Source of the DNA: Ferrovibrio sp. | GTDB taxonomy: Bacteria; Pseudomonadota; Alphaproteobacteria; Ferrovibrionales; Ferrovibrionaceae | Length of the DNA stretch: 56,163 nucleotides | Direction of reading: 5' to 3' | Assembly (NCBI RefSeq): GCF_002796975.1 | Contig: NZ_PEKV01000012.1 | Location: 138,619-194,781, forward strand | Part shown: positions 43,370-52,590 of the stretch, one piece after another | Layout: every line of letters starts with the position of its first letter | Numbering within the stretch: position 1 is the first letter of the stretch | Translations under genes and position numbers: made by a program | Notes under the pieces: model-generated | Seen by the model: only the letters and a program-made list of their open reading frames with translations | Told to the model about the DNA's origin: nothing | The model's database searches: none

Positions 43370-43510
43370 GGGACCTTACGCTACATCCTTGCTGGTGGCC
43401 GGATACTAGGCCCCGGCGGACCGGCTGGCTAGACCCTCTGCCGGGGCTTGGGCGCGGCGAGGGGTCGCAGGCGGCACTTCACGCAGATGCTACTGCGGCG
43501 CAAAAAAACG

Positions 43511-44149
43511 TCAGGCAGGACGGCTCATGCGGAACATGGTTTCCGGCGTGGCCTCGAAATAGTCGGCCAGATAACCCGAACGCATGATGGGGCGCGCGGC
43601 GCCGGCATCGAACAGGCCGTCCTTGATGTAGGCCCGGTTGATATGCACGCCGACCACCTGGCCCAGCGCCATCCAGGCCTGCAGCGGACGGCCTTCCAGA
43701 TCATGCTGCTGGATCACCTGCAGCAGTTTGCATTCCAGTGCGGTGGGGCTCTCGGCCACGCGCGGCACGGCCACGTTCCGGCAGTTCGCCGGCGTCAGAC
43801 CGGCGAGCGCGAATTCGTCGACATCGGCATCCACCGTGGCCGAGGTTTTATTCATCGCCTCGGCCAGCGGACGGGTGGCGAGATTGGCGACGAACTCGCC
43901 GGTGTCCTGGATGTTGCGGATGCTGTCTTTCCAGCCGGTACTGCCAAACGCCACGATCGGCGGTTTGTCGTGAAAGGCGTTGAAATAGCTGTAGGGCGCC
44001 AGATTGACGCGGCCGTTGCCATCGCGCGACGAAATCCAGCCGATCGGCCGCGGGCCGACGATGGCCTTGAACGGATCATGCGCGAGGCCGTGACCTTTCG
44101 CGGGTTCGTAATAATGAAAATCGGCGCTGGCGGTGGTCTCGTTCGGCAT
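43511..44149 (-). CDS. Flavin reductase domain protein (FMN-binding split barrel)
   Basis: A 212-residue protein of the flavin-reductase-like FMN-binding family. It has FKAIVGPRPIGWISSRDGNGRVNLAPYSYFNAFHDKPPIVAFGS, then DTGEFVANLATRPLAEAMN and AESPTALECKLLQVI, followed by HINRAYIKDGLFD. The first of these is the family's cofactor-binding block. ATG 44149 gives a proper family start. It probably supplies reduced flavin or acts on a small substrate. Confidence 0.92.
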   Translation of the reverse strand: MPNETTASADFHYYEPAKGHGLAHDPFKAIVGPRPIGWISSRDGNGRVNLAPYSYFNAFHDKPPIVAFGSTGWKDSIRNIQDTGEFVANLATRPLAEAMNKTSATVDADVDEFALAGLTPANCRNVAVPRVAESPTALECKLLQVIQQHDLEGRPLQAWMALGQVVGVHINRAYIKDGLFDAGAARPIMRSGYLADYFEATPETMFRMSRPA

Positions 44150-44277
44150 CGTGAATCTCACTGGCGGCCCGGCTGCATGTCGCGGCTGGAAGATATCGAT
44201 GATAAAGTGAGGCAAACAGGCGCCGCCGTCCACCGGCGCCGATCATAATCCCCGGAGTTTGCCCGAACGGGCCCAGG

Positions 44278-44808
44278 ATGCCTTACGACCTCAATCGACT
44301 GGAACTGCTGGTTGTCGAGCCGGATCCGGATGTCGCATCGACCTGGCGCCGACTGATGTCGACTCTGCGCATCAAGACGCCGAATATCGTGTCGGATGCG
44401 ACGCAGGCCTGGACCCTGCTGAAGGGCGTTCCGCAGGCGAATGGCAGCGTGACGGGCCTGCGCGTCGATGCCGTCATCGTCCGCTGGGAACTCGTCGGCG
44501 AGGACGGGCTCGAGCTGATCGCACGCCTGCGACGTGCCCCGGACTCGCCGGCGCCATTCCTGCCTGCCGTGATTGTTACCGGCACCGTCACGCGCGAGCG
44601 TATCCGGCGCGCGCTGGATGCCGGGGTCAACGAAGTGCTGGCACTGCCACTGGCGCCGAAGGCAGTCGAAGCCCGGCTGCGCGAAATGGTCGAGCGGCCG
44701 CGCAAGTTCATCAAGGATGGTGGCTATTTCGGCCCTGACCGGCGTCGCCAGGTGCGTGCCGATTATGCTGGGCCATTCCGTCGTGCGGCGGACCGTGCTG
44801 CCCGCTGA
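44278..44808 (+). CDS. Receiver-like protein lacking the phosphorylation Asp (pseudo-receiver)
   Basis: A 176-residue protein with a CheY-like fold at about residues 7-138. The acidic pair is present (LLVVEPDPD, E14 and D16). The position of the phospho-acceptor Asp in the beta-3 strand is Arg (DAVIVRWEL, R69), the switch Thr is T101 (VIVTGT), and the conserved Lys is replaced (LALPLA, L123). A basic tail carries YFGPDRRRQV. It lacks both the acceptor and the Lys and so should not be phosphorylated in the usual way. It converges on an Hpt gene. Confidence 0.85.
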   Translation: MPYDLNRLELLVVEPDPDVASTWRRLMSTLRIKTPNIVSDATQAWTLLKGVPQANGSVTGLRVDAVIVRWELVGEDGLELIARLRRAPDSPAPFLPAVIVTGTVTRERIRRALDAGVNEVLALPLAPKAVEARLREMVERPRKFIKDGGYFGPDRRRQVRADYAGPFRRAADRAAR

Positions 44809-44817
44809 GGGCGGATT

Positions 44818-45264
44818 TTAAGCGAAGCTGCGTTCGGCGACGCCCTTGAGGGCGTCGATGATTTCCCGGCCGAGCTCGCCGGCCGGGCCCTGGATGCGAT
44901 TGTCGACCACGGTGCGCAGCGCTTCGACATGGGCATCGATCACCGCGCGTTCGACCTTCTTGTGCTCGATGGCGCGTTCGGTGTAGCGGCAGAGCAGCTG
45001 GCCGATATCCGTGATCAGGTGATAGCCGAAAGTGCTACCCTGGCCTTTGATGTCGTGTGCGACACCATAGACTGCACGCAGCGCGTCGGCATTGGCGCCG
45101 TCGGTCACGCCGGCAATCGCAGCGTCGAGCCGCTTCAGATCGTCATTCACCCAGCCGATATACTTGTCGGACAGCCCCGCCACTGCCGCCTGGGCACTGG
45201 CAACCGCAACCCCGAACTCCTTATCGGAGGTGGTACCGGGAGGCTTACTGTTACTCTGGGTCAT
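44818..45264 (-). CDS. Hpt-domain protein
   Basis: A 148-residue helical protein with a histidine-phosphotransfer domain. The phosphorylatable His is H70 in VAHDIKGQGSTFGYHL, the Hpt H-x-x-K-G pattern. A long N-terminal helix region (15-60) precedes it and ends with a helical C-terminus. It could relay phosphate between a hybrid kinase and a response regulator encoded elsewhere. It is convergent with the pseudo-receiver gene, separated by 9 bp. Confidence 0.85.
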   Translation of the reverse strand: MTQSNSKPPGTTSDKEFGVAVASAQAAVAGLSDKYIGWVNDDLKRLDAAIAGVTDGANADALRAVYGVAHDIKGQGSTFGYHLITDIGQLLCRYTERAIEHKKVERAVIDAHVEALRTVVDNRIQGPAGELGREIIDALKGVAERSFA

Positions 45265-45371
45265 TATCGACAGGGCTTCTTTTAAGAATGATTCTAGGTG
45301 GCCGGATATAAGGCAGCCCCCCGAGCCCCAAAGTCTAGGTTATCAACTGGTAACCTCTCCCTTAGAACAGG

Positions 45372-48300
45372 CTACTCTGCGGGCTCGGCCTTGCCGGCCT
45401 CCACGTCGGGGGTCTTTTCCAGTTCGCTCAGCTTGCGGGCGATGAAGCCGGCCGGCTTGGTGAAGCGGGCCAGCAGCAGGTACAGCACCGGAACCACGAA
45501 CAGGCTGAGCAGGGTAGCAAAGGTCATGCCGCCGACGATCACCCAGCCCAGGGCGGCGCGCGACTCGGCGCCCGCGCCGCTGGCGAAGGCGAGCGGAACA
45601 GCGCCGAACACGGTGGCGATGGTGGTCATCAGAATCGGCCGCAGGCGGGCGATCGAGGCATTCACCACGGCATCGTAGATGCCCTGGCCCTCGTCGCGCA
45701 GCTGGTTGGAGAACTCCACGATCAGGATGCCGTTCTTGGCGATCAGGCCGACCAGCATGATGATGCCGATCTGGCTGTATACGTTCAGCGTCTGCCCCGC
45801 CAGCAGCAGGCCGGCCAGCGCGCCGGTCACCGCCAGCGGCACCGACAGGATGATGATGATGGGGTGGATCCAGCTCTCGAACTGGCCGGCCAGCACCAGG
45901 AACACCACGATCAGCGCCAGGCCGAAGGTGATGAAGATGGCCGCCGAGGATTCCTTATACTCGCGGCTCTGGCCGGAATAGGAGATGCGGACCTCTGGCG
46001 GCAGCACTTCGGCCGCCACGCCGTCGAGATAGTCGAGCGCCTGGCCGAGCGTATAGCCCGGCACCATCGAGGCTTCGATCATCACCGAACGCAGACGGTC
46101 GGTGCGGTTCAGTTCACGGGCACTCGCGCCTTCCTGGATGGAGACCAGACTGGCCAGCGGCACCAGCTTGCCGCCGGTGTTGCTGCCGCGCACATAGATG
46201 TTGTTCAGGTCGTTCGGCGTCACGCGCTGATCGACCGGGGCCTGTACCAGCACCTTGTACTGCTTGCCGTCACGCTGGAAGTTGGTGACTTCGCGCGAAC
46301 CCAGCATGGTTTCCAGCGTGCGGCCGATGGTCTCGACATTCACGCCCAGATCGGCGGCGCGGTCGCGGTCGATCTGCACACGGATTTCGGGACGGGTCGG
46401 CTGGTAGTTCTTCTTCAGGCCGAGCAGGTTCGGATTTTCCTGCGCCTTGACCATGATGCGATCCGACCATTCGTCGAGCTGTGCATAGGTCGAGCCGCCG
46501 AGAATGAAGCGCACCGGCGACTGCGCACCCGGCAGGCCGAGGCTGGGCGGATTGACGACGATGGCGCGCACGCCGGTCAGGGCCTGCAGTTCGCGGAAGA
46601 CCTGACGGGCGATTTCCTGCTGTTTGACATCGCGCTTGTCCCAGTCGGCCATGCGGACGACGACGAAGCCCGAATTAACCGGGGCAGGACGTCCGCCCCA
46701 GGCCGGCGCCACATTCGACATCACAATCGTTACCGCGCCGGACTTGATGTGCTTCTCGAGCACCTTCTCCATCTGGATGACATTCTTGCGCGTATAATCG
46801 TAGGACGAACCCTCCGGTCCTTCGACGATCACGAAAAAGGCGCCGCGATCTTCGATCGGGGCAAATTCGCGCGGCAATGCCTTGAACATCAGGAAGGCAG
46901 CAATCGATACTGCCACGCCGAGCCCGAGAACGACGACCGGGGTCCCGAGCGAGCGGCGTAGCAGCCGACCATAGCCGTTCCCCAGGCCGACGAAGAACTT
47001 CTCGGTCACATGGTAGAAGCGGCCTTCTTCTTTCGCTTCATGCAGCAGCTTGGAACACATCATCGGCGTCAGCGTCAGCGCGACGAAACCCGAGAACAGC
47101 ACAGCCGCGGCGACCGACATGCCGAATTCGCGGAACAGGCGGCCGGTATTGCCATCCATCAGCGAGATCGGCACGAAGACGGCTATCAGCACCACGGTGG
47201 TGGCGATGACGGCGAAGCCGATCTGGCGGGCGCCGCGCAAACTGGCCAGCAGCGGCGGTTCGCCCAGCTCGATGCGCCGGTGGATGTTTTCCAGCACCAC
47301 GATGGCATCGTCGACCACAAGGCCGATGGCCAGCACCAGCGCCAGCAGGGTCAGCACGTTGATCGAATAGCCGAGCGAACCGATGACGATGAAGGAGCCG
47401 ATCACCGAAACCGGAATGGCGACGGCGGGGATCAGGGTGGCGCGCCAAGAGCGCAGGAACAGGAAGATCACGCCGATCACCAGCGACAGCGCCACGGTCA
47501 GCGCATGAAACACTTCGTAGATCGACTGGCTGATGAATTTCGACTGGTCGTAGGTCACTTCCATGCGCACGCCGGTCGGCAGGCTGTCCTTCAGCCGGTC
47601 GACGGTGGCGGCGACGCCGGTGGAGATTTCCATGGCATTGGCCTTGGACTGGCGGATGATGCCCAGCCCGATGGCAGTCACGCCGTTGATGCGTTGCTCG
47701 GTGCGGTCGTCCTCGGCGCCGAGTTCCACCTTGGCGACTTCGCCGAGCCGCAGCAGATAACCATCCTGTTCGCGCAGCACGACATTGCGGAACTGCTGCG
47801 CGGTACGCAGCCCAGAATCGGCGCGTACGGTAAATTCGCGCGTGTTGCTTTCGACGCGGCCGGACGGCAGCTCGACATTCTGGCGGCGGATCGCTTCTTC
47901 CACATCCTGCACGGTGACATTGCGGGCGGCCATTGCCATGCGGTCGAGATAGACGCGCATGGAATAGCGCCGCGCGCCGTAGATGTTCACCGAGGCGACG
48001 CCGTCGATGATCGACATCTGGTCGACTAGGTAGCGGTCGGCATAGTCGGTCAGTTCGAGCAGGCTCAGGCGGTCGCTGAACAGCGAGATGTAGATGATCG
48101 GCCGGGCGTCGGCCTCGGTCTTGGCGATGATCGGCTGGTCGGCTTCGTCGGGCAGCTTGGACAGGATGCGGCTGACCTTGTCGCGTACATCGTTGGCGGC
48201 TGCGTCGACATTGCGGCTCAGGTTGAACTCGATGCTGATCGAGCTGGATTCCTCGCGGCTGGCCGAAGTGATGGTGCGGATGCCTTCGATGCCGGCCACC

Positions 48301-48509
48301 GAATCCTCGATCACCTGGGTGATCTTGCTCTCGATGATCTCGGCCGAAGCGCCGCGATAGATCGTGCTGACATTCACTGCCGGCGGATCGATATCGGGAT
48401 ATTCGCGCACCGCCATGCCGCGCAGCGCGAACAGGCCGAAGATGATCAGCACGAGCGCCATCACGGTCGCGAAGACCGGGCGCTTGATCGAAATGTCGGA
48501 GAGAACCAT
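45372..48509 (-). CDS. RND efflux permease (HAE1/AcrB-like), system 2
   Basis: A 1045-residue inner-membrane proton-coupled exporter. It starts MVLSDISIKRPVFATVMALVLIIFGLFALRGM. The proton-relay Asp pair is in LVLAIGLVVDDAIVVLENI. The C-terminal part has QIGIIMLVGLIAKNGILIVEFSNQLR and a conserved ASIARLRPILMTTIATVFGA. It is 24 bp downstream of its adaptor. It differs clearly from system 1 in sequence, so the two pumps are not a recent duplication. Confidence 0.95.
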   Translation of the reverse strand: MVLSDISIKRPVFATVMALVLIIFGLFALRGMAVREYPDIDPPAVNVSTIYRGASAEIIESKITQVIEDSVAGIEGIRTITSASREESSSISIEFNLSRNVDAAANDVRDKVSRILSKLPDEADQPIIAKTEADARPIIYISLFSDRLSLLELTDYADRYLVDQMSIIDGVASVNIYGARRYSMRVYLDRMAMAARNVTVQDVEEAIRRQNVELPSGRVESNTREFTVRADSGLRTAQQFRNVVLREQDGYLLRLGEVAKVELGAEDDRTEQRINGVTAIGLGIIRQSKANAMEISTGVAATVDRLKDSLPTGVRMEVTYDQSKFISQSIYEVFHALTVALSLVIGVIFLFLRSWRATLIPAVAIPVSVIGSFIVIGSLGYSINVLTLLALVLAIGLVVDDAIVVLENIHRRIELGEPPLLASLRGARQIGFAVIATTVVLIAVFVPISLMDGNTGRLFREFGMSVAAAVLFSGFVALTLTPMMCSKLLHEAKEEGRFYHVTEKFFVGLGNGYGRLLRRSLGTPVVVLGLGVAVSIAAFLMFKALPREFAPIEDRGAFFVIVEGPEGSSYDYTRKNVIQMEKVLEKHIKSGAVTIVMSNVAPAWGGRPAPVNSGFVVVRMADWDKRDVKQQEIARQVFRELQALTGVRAIVVNPPSLGLPGAQSPVRFILGGSTYAQLDEWSDRIMVKAQENPNLLGLKKNYQPTRPEIRVQIDRDRAADLGVNVETIGRTLETMLGSREVTNFQRDGKQYKVLVQAPVDQRVTPNDLNNIYVRGSNTGGKLVPLASLVSIQEGASARELNRTDRLRSVMIEASMVPGYTLGQALDYLDGVAAEVLPPEVRISYSGQSREYKESSAAIFITFGLALIVVFLVLAGQFESWIHPIIIILSVPLAVTGALAGLLLAGQTLNVYSQIGIIMLVGLIAKNGILIVEFSNQLRDEGQGIYDAVVNASIARLRPILMTTIATVFGAVPLAFASGAGAESRAALGWVIVGGMTFATLLSLFVVPVLYLLLARFTKPAGFIARKLSELEKTPDVEAGKAEPAE

Positions 48510-48533
48510 GACGCTGCCTGCTACTGTCCGGGC

Positions 48534-49658
48534 TTAGCTGGAGGATTTCTGGCTGGGCGTACCCGAAGCCGGTGGCGCGCTGCCCTGGGCATTGGTCTGC
48601 CGTACGCGTGAGCCGTCGCGCAGCTGCTGCAGGCCGGTGATGGCCACATGATCGTCGGGATGCAGGCCGTTGGTGATCTGCGCCAGGCCGGGCAGGCGCT
48701 GGCCGACGGTGACGCGGGTGCGGGTGGCACGACCCTCGCGGATCACGAAGACGAACTGTTCGCCGCCCTGCGCCAGCAGCGACTCTTCCGGCACCATCAT
48801 GGCATCGGGCACCTTGCCGACGCTGAGCGCCACCGTCATGAACATGCCCGGCTTCAGGGCGTCGTCAGCGTTCGGAATCTGGGCGCGGACGCGTACGGCG
48901 CGCGTGGTCGGATCGATGCGGCTGTCGATGGTGGTGACCACGCCGTCGAATTTGCGGTCCGGCATCGACGTGGCCTTGGCGCTCACGGTATTGCCGATCT
49001 TCACGCCGCCCAATACGGTTTCCGGCACTTCGAATTCCAGCTTGATCAGCGTGGTGTCGTCCAGCGTGGTGATAACGTCGCCCGGCCGCACCAGGGCGCC
49101 GAGGCTGACCTTGCGCAGGCCGAGCTTGCCGTTGAACGGCGCGCGGATCACGCTGTCGGAAAACTTCGCCTGCTCAGCGCGCAGCCGGGCCTCGGCGGCT
49201 TCGTAGGCTTTCGAGACCTCGTCAAGGCGGGCCTGCGCCACCACCTTGCTTTCGATCAGCTGCTTGGCGCGGTCATACGACATCCTGGCGGCATCGCGTG
49301 CGGCGCGCAGCGCGCCGATATTGGCGGAGCTTTCGGCAGCTTCGAGTTCGACCAGGATGACGCCGGCCTTCACCATCTGGCTGTCCTGAAAGTTCAGCCG
49401 TTCGACAATGCCGGTCGCCTTCGCCGTGATGGTGACGGCTTCGTTGGCCTGGGCGGTGCCGACGGCTTCTATGGTGCGCGTGATCTCCATGCGGCGAACC
49501 GGCACGGCTTCAATCGGCAGCGCAGGAATACTGGCAGCGGGTTTGCCTGCTGCCGTCTGCGACGAGCGCACGAACGGCAAGTTGTCCCGAAAGATGAGCG
49601 CGCCTGCAGCGCCGGCGGCGATGACGCCGACAACCAGAACTTGACTCCAGACTTTCAT
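48534..49658 (-). CDS. RND membrane fusion protein, system 2
   Basis: A 374-residue periplasmic adaptor. An N-terminal membrane anchor is at about 1-22 (MKVWSQVLVVGVIAAG...). It has VEAVGTAQANEAVTITAKATGIVERLNF, a coiled-coil hairpin at about 100-165, VIRAPFNGKLGLRKVSLGALVRPGDVI and MMVPEESLLAQGGEQFVFVI. ATG 49658 is chosen because a GAGGAAACA ribosome binding site precedes it; a TTG at 49673 is the alternative. It is the first gene of the system 2 operon. Confidence 0.94.
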   Translation of the reverse strand: MKVWSQVLVVGVIAAGAAGALIFRDNLPFVRSSQTAAGKPAASIPALPIEAVPVRRMEITRTIEAVGTAQANEAVTITAKATGIVERLNFQDSQMVKAGVILVELEAAESSANIGALRAARDAARMSYDRAKQLIESKVVAQARLDEVSKAYEAAEARLRAEQAKFSDSVIRAPFNGKLGLRKVSLGALVRPGDVITTLDDTTLIKLEFEVPETVLGGVKIGNTVSAKATSMPDRKFDGVVTTIDSRIDPTTRAVRVRAQIPNADDALKPGMFMTVALSVGKVPDAMMVPEESLLAQGGEQFVFVIREGRATRTRVTVGQRLPGLAQITNGLHPDDHVAITGLQQLRDGSRVRQTNAQGSAPPASGTPSQKSSS

Positions 49659-49904
49659 TGTTTCCTCTGCCAACCCTTGTAAAAGGCCCCGAGCCGACCC
49701 TTCGGCGTGCCCCCGGATGCAGCGCCAATCCCTCCCGTCAAAGAGGGGCCCTATTGCAGCGGGCTGCTGATTTCGGCGGCTGCGTGATCTATTGTATACG
49801 GCCTATTCGGCAAGGTCGTGCTTTTTTCTCCGTAACAGGCCCGGCCGGCAGCTCGCCAACGGTTTTGTGAAGACTGGGAGAAAGCGGATGGTTAAGGAGC
49901 GCGG

Positions 49905-50834
49905 ATGGTAACCGGCCTGTACAGCCATTCCGCCTGTCTCTCCCATGACACGGGAGAAGGTCATCCCGAATGCGCGGATAGGCTGCGTGTCATCCTCGCC
50001 CGGTTGGAGGGGGAGGAATTCCTCTATCTCGATCGCCGGGAAGCGCCGCGCGCCACCCCGGCGCAGATCAGCCGGGTCCACCCCGGGGCCTATGTGGACC
50101 AGGTGATGGCCGCGATCCCGGCACGCGGGCTCAACTACGTCGATGGCGATACGGTGGTGTCTCCCGGGTCTGGTGAGGCCGCGCTGCGAGCTGCCGGCGC
50201 GGTCTGCGCCGCCGTCGACGCCGTGATGGGCGGCGAACTGCGCAACGCCTTCTGCGCCGTGCGCCCGCCGGGTCACCATGCCGAGCCCGACCAGGCGATG
50301 GGCTTCTGCCTGTTCAACAACGTTGCTATCGGTGCGACCCATGCGCGCGACCGCTGGGGCATCCAGCGCGTCGCCGTGGTCGATTTCGATGTACATCACG
50401 GCAACGGCACCCAGGCCGCGTTTGAGTCCGATGCCGGGCTGTTCTACGCCTCCACGCATCAGATGCCGCTTTATCCCGGCACCGGCGCTGCGGGCGAGCA
50501 TGGGGTTGCCGGCAATATTGTCAATCTGCCGTTGCGGCCCTATGCCGGATCGAGCGAATTCCGCGCAGCCTGCGAACGCAGCCTGCTGCCGAAACTTGAA
50601 CAGTTCGCGCCCGAGCTGCTGATCGTCTCGGCCGGTTTCGATGCCCATGTCGCCGACCCGCTGGCGCAGCTGCAGCTGACCGACCAGGACTATTACTGGA
50701 TCACGGAAAAGCTGCTGCAGGTCGCCAGCCGGACGGCGCAGGGCCGGGTGGTCTCCGCGCTGGAAGGCGGCTACGACCTGCCGGCGCTGGCCAGCGCCAC
50801 GGCGGCCCATGTCAGGGCGCTGATGCTGGCATAA
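49905..50834 (+). CDS. Histone deacetylase-like amidohydrolase (class II type)
   Basis: A 309-residue zinc amidohydrolase, the bacterial HDAC/acetylpolyamine deacetylase superfamily. Visible: [17 protein letters not shown], the catalytic [27 protein letters not shown] (H124, H125), [12 protein letters not shown] (zinc ligands D162, H164), [12 protein letters not shown] and [12 protein letters not shown] (third zinc-ligand Asp). The substrate, such as acetylated polyamine or another acetyl-amide, cannot be told. The upstream 49659-49904 stretch (246 bp) holds no gene that I can support. Confidence 0.94.
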   Translation: MVTGLYSHSACLSHDTGEGHPECADRLRVILARLEGEEFLYLDRREAPRATPAQISRVHPGAYVDQVMAAIPARGLNYVDGDTVVSPGSGEAALRAAGAVCAAVDAVMGGELRNAFCAVRPPGHHAEPDQAMGFCLFNNVAIGATHARDRWGIQRVAVVDFDVHHGNGTQAAFESDAGLFYASTHQMPLYPGTGAAGEHGVAGNIVNLPLRPYAGSSEFRAACERSLLPKLEQFAPELLIVSAGFDAHVADPLAQLQLTDQDYYWITEKLLQVASRTAQGRVVSALEGGYDLPALASATAAHVRALMLA

Positions 50835-50892
50835 ACCGCCCCATTTCTATACAAATCGGCCGACTTTTCAGCCTTTCAGCCCGGAGCGAAAA

Positions 50893-52575
50893 ATGGCGTC
50901 GTACCAGTATATTTACGTGATGAAGGACCTGGCCAAGACCTATCCGGGCGGCAAGCAGGTTCTGAAGGGTATCTGGCTCAGCTTCCTGCCGGGCGCCAAG
51001 ATCGGCGTGCTGGGCTCCAACGGCGCCGGCAAGTCGACCCTGCTCAAGATCATGGCCGGCCTCGACAAGGAATTCACCGGCGAGGCCTGGGCCGCCGATG
51101 GCGTCAAGGTCGGCTACCTGCCGCAGGAGCCGCATCTGGATGCCAGCAAGGATGTGCTCGGCAACGTGATGGAAGGTGTCGCCGAAACCAAGGCGCTGCT
51201 GGATCGCTTCGAGGAAGTCTCGATGAAGTTCGGTGAAGTCACCGACGACGACGAGATGAATGCGCTGATTGCCGAACAGGCCGAGTTGCAGGAAAAGATC
51301 GACGCGGCGAATGCCTGGGATCTGCAGCGCAGTGTCGAGATCGCCATGGACGCCCTGCGCTGCCCGCCGGGCGACGCCGATGTGACCAAGCTGTCGGGTG
51401 GCGAGAAGCGCCGCGTCGCGCTGTGCCGCCTGCTGCTGTCCAAACCCGACATGCTGCTGCTCGACGAACCGACCAACCATCTCGATGCGGAATCGGTCGC
51501 CTGGCTCGAACGCTTCCTGCACGAATACGAAGGCACCGTCGTGGCCATCACCCACGACCGCTACTTCCTCGACAACGTTGCCGGCTGGATCCTCGAACTG
51601 GATCGCGGCTCGGGCATTCCGTGGGAGGGCAACTACTCCTCCTGGCTGGAGCAGAAGGAAAAGCGCCTCGCCCAGGAAGGCAAGGAAGAGGACAGCCGCC
51701 GCAAGTCGCTGGCGCAGGAACTGGAATGGGTGCGCCAGAGCCCGCGCGCGCGCCAGGCCAAGTCCAAGGCCCGCCTCAAGGCCTATGAAGAAATGCTGCA
51801 GGCGCAGAACGAGAAGGCCGCCGATGCGGTTTCGATCACCATCCCGGCCGGTCCGCGCCTGGGCAATGTGGTGATCGAGGCGGAGGGGCTTTCCAAGGGC
51901 TTCGGCGACCGCCTGCTGATCGACAACCTCGACTTCAAGCTGCCGCCCGGCGGCATCGTCGGGATCATCGGCCCGAACGGTGCCGGCAAGACCACGCTGT
52001 TCCGCATGCTCACCGGCGGCGAACAGCCCGACCAGGGCACGCTGCGCGTCGGCGACAGCGTGCAGCTCGGCTATGTCGACCAGAGCCGCGACAGCCTGAA
52101 CGACAAGAAAACCGTCTGGGAAGAAGTCTCCGAAGGCAACGACATGATCACGCTGGGCAAGCGCGACGTGCCGAGCCGCGCCTATTGCTCGTGGTTCAAT
52201 TTCCGCGGCGCCGACCAGCAGAAGAAGGTCGGCATGCTGTCGGGCGGCGAGCGCAACCGCCTGCATTTGGCCAAGATGCTGAAGACCGGTGCCAATGTCC
52301 TGCTGCTCGACGAACCGACCAACGATCTGGACGTCGATACGCTGCGCGCGCTGGAAGAGGCACTGGAGAATTTCGCCGGCTGCGCCATCGTGATCAGCCA
52401 TGATCGCTGGTTCCTCGATCGCCTCGCCACCCATATCATGGCCTTCGAAGGCGACAGCCATGTCGTGTGGTTCGAGGGCAACTACCAGGATTACGAGGCC
52501 GACAAGAAGCGCCGCCTCGGCGCCGATGCCGACCAGCCGCACCGCATCAAATACAAGCCGCTGGAACGCCGCTAA
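50893..52575 (+). CDS. ettA: Energy-dependent translational throttle protein EttA (ABC-F)
   Basis: A 560-residue ABC-F ATPase that acts at the ribosomal E site and gates translation with the ATP/ADP ratio. Two ABC domains are present: [50 protein letters not shown], and [49 protein letters not shown]. The arm and linker between them match EttA. The start [21 protein letters not shown] is typical. It is followed 15 bp later by the methyltransferase gene. Confidence 0.96.
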   Translation: MASYQYIYVMKDLAKTYPGGKQVLKGIWLSFLPGAKIGVLGSNGAGKSTLLKIMAGLDKEFTGEAWAADGVKVGYLPQEPHLDASKDVLGNVMEGVAETKALLDRFEEVSMKFGEVTDDDEMNALIAEQAELQEKIDAANAWDLQRSVEIAMDALRCPPGDADVTKLSGGEKRRVALCRLLLSKPDMLLLDEPTNHLDAESVAWLERFLHEYEGTVVAITHDRYFLDNVAGWILELDRGSGIPWEGNYSSWLEQKEKRLAQEGKEEDSRRKSLAQELEWVRQSPRARQAKSKARLKAYEEMLQAQNEKAADAVSITIPAGPRLGNVVIEAEGLSKGFGDRLLIDNLDFKLPPGGIVGIIGPNGAGKTTLFRMLTGGEQPDQGTLRVGDSVQLGYVDQSRDSLNDKKTVWEEVSEGNDMITLGKRDVPSRAYCSWFNFRGADQQKKVGMLSGGERNRLHLAKMLKTGANVLLLDEPTNDLDVDTLRALEEALENFAGCAIVISHDRWFLDRLATHIMAFEGDSHVVWFEGNYQDYEADKKRRLGADADQPHRIKYKPLERR

Positions 52576-52590
52576 GGCCATGAACCGCCC

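Noticed and set aside
45337-45356. AGGTTA...TAACCT inverted repeat after the RND system 2 genes
   Set aside because: Only a 6-bp stem with an 8-nt loop and no U-tract, too weak to call a terminator.
50812-52581. A 589-residue minus-strand open frame opposite ettA
   Set aside because: It is a shadow of the EttA codons without any motif.
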